Positions 63,421 to 64,000 of a stretch of DNA of 64,000 nt are shown piece after piece. This DNA comes from Crotophaga sulcirostris (taxonomy: Eukaryota > Chordata > Aves > Cuculiformes > Crotophagidae), in NCBI GenBank assembly GCA_013397455.1, contig VYZB01000530.1, positions 494,022 to 558,021 of the forward strand. The letters are read 5' to 3'. The first letter of the stretch is position 1, and the number at the start of each line of letters is the position of its first letter. Below the pieces are notes generated by a model, which saw only the letters and a list, made by a program, of their open reading frames with translations, ran no database searches and was not told the DNA's origin. The position numbers and the translations under genes are program-made.

Positions 63421-64000
63421 GCTAATGTGTTACGTTAAGTCAACATTTAACTCATAGTTAAACAAATCATCACGATAGTCACACAGCCTGCCTGCAATTG
63501 CTTCTGCTTCTTTTTTTCTGAAGGCATTAATTTATGTCTTGAAAAATAAACATATTTCATTGTCAAGTTGATAGTAAAATTTTTCCTCTTCCTTCTACTT
63601 ATATCCTGTTGCCTGTGTATCTGTACTATTTTAAATTTTGTATGATTGGTACTGAACTGTTCCACCACTATCCTGACAAGCTTTCTTGTGGTCCTCATTT
63701 TTCAAGAAGTTTCCTAACCAGTCATCTTGCTGCTGCTAAATCTGTCACACTGCATGAATTGTTCATACTCAATTTCCTACACTGGCTGCTTTTTTTTTTT
63801 TTTGTAGCATTTAATGTATTGATTTTTTTCTCCAATAGCGTGCTTGACATTCTCACTTTGACCAGGACCCATGAAAAACGAATCCTTCGAGGTCCTGTCC
63901 ATGGGGTTGCTAACCACAATGATTACCATGACATCTTAATGGGTGGTTCGTCCTGGCTCTGCCTTGCTCTTCAAGAGTGGATGAAATAACCCTATTGCCA
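63421..64000. other. Unassigned, possibly upstream part of the RTE-like relic
   Basis: If the relic continued 5' on the minus strand, its endonuclease and linker would lie here. I could not recognise any endonuclease motif. A T-rich tract lies at 63790-63803. The 126-codon plus frame 63609-63989 starts at a non-ATG codon and is not recognised. Confidence 0.4.

Noticed and set aside
1..64000. CRISPR array, operon, phage or other bacterial-type system
   Set aside because: No regularly spaced repeats, no dense same-strand coding, and abundant vertebrate retroelements.

Overview
The window looks like bird nuclear DNA. It is AT-rich and poor in CpG, with no operon structure, tRNA or rRNA gene, or recognisable host exon. 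The main evidence is the repeat content. Several CR1 non-LTR retrotransposon copies end in the avian 3' tail built from ATTCTATG-type repeats. There is an ERVL-type LTR that, from memory, is widespread in Neoaves (inference), an alpha/beta-like solo LTR, and ancient CR1-like relics of the type seen in turtles and crocodiles. I read the window as an intergenic or intronic gene desert on a large chromosome. The species cannot be named.

Layout. 1-6.06 kb: unassigned. 6.06-7.79 kb: an internally deleted minus-strand CR1. 10.44-10.96 and 14.69-15.11 kb: two plus-strand CR1 3' ends that still encode about 100 C-terminal residues of ORF2. 19.69-20.13 kb: a decayed ERVL-type solo LTR, followed at 20.39-21.25 kb by an ancient minus-strand CR1 relic. 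28.06-28.16 and 28.60-28.69 kb: two short CR1-type 3' ends of different age. 31.94-33.27 kb: a long plus-strand CR1 whose reverse transcriptase has lost its catalytic Asp-Asp. 35.23-36.05 and 36.69-36.89 kb: two very old minus-strand CR1/L3-like relics. 43.37-43.76 kb: a young solo LTR with a 6-bp target duplication. 54.25-54.80 kb: an internally deleted mariner DNA transposon with terminal inverted repeats and a transposase C-terminal remnant. 60.4-61.73 kb: an LTR/ERV-like, formerly CpG-rich segment. 61.96-63.42 kb: a heavily decayed non-LTR (RTE/RTEX-like) reverse transcriptase relic.

The genes do not work together as a system. Every recognisable coding trace is a broken retroelement or transposon reading frame. 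I found no CRISPR, operon, phage or other organised novel system. The observations most worth checking are the deleted mariner (MITE-like), the CpG-retaining solo LTR, the ancient RTE-like reverse transcriptase relic, and a few candidate conserved non-coding stretches. Family names rest on recalled consensus patterns, because no database search could be run.
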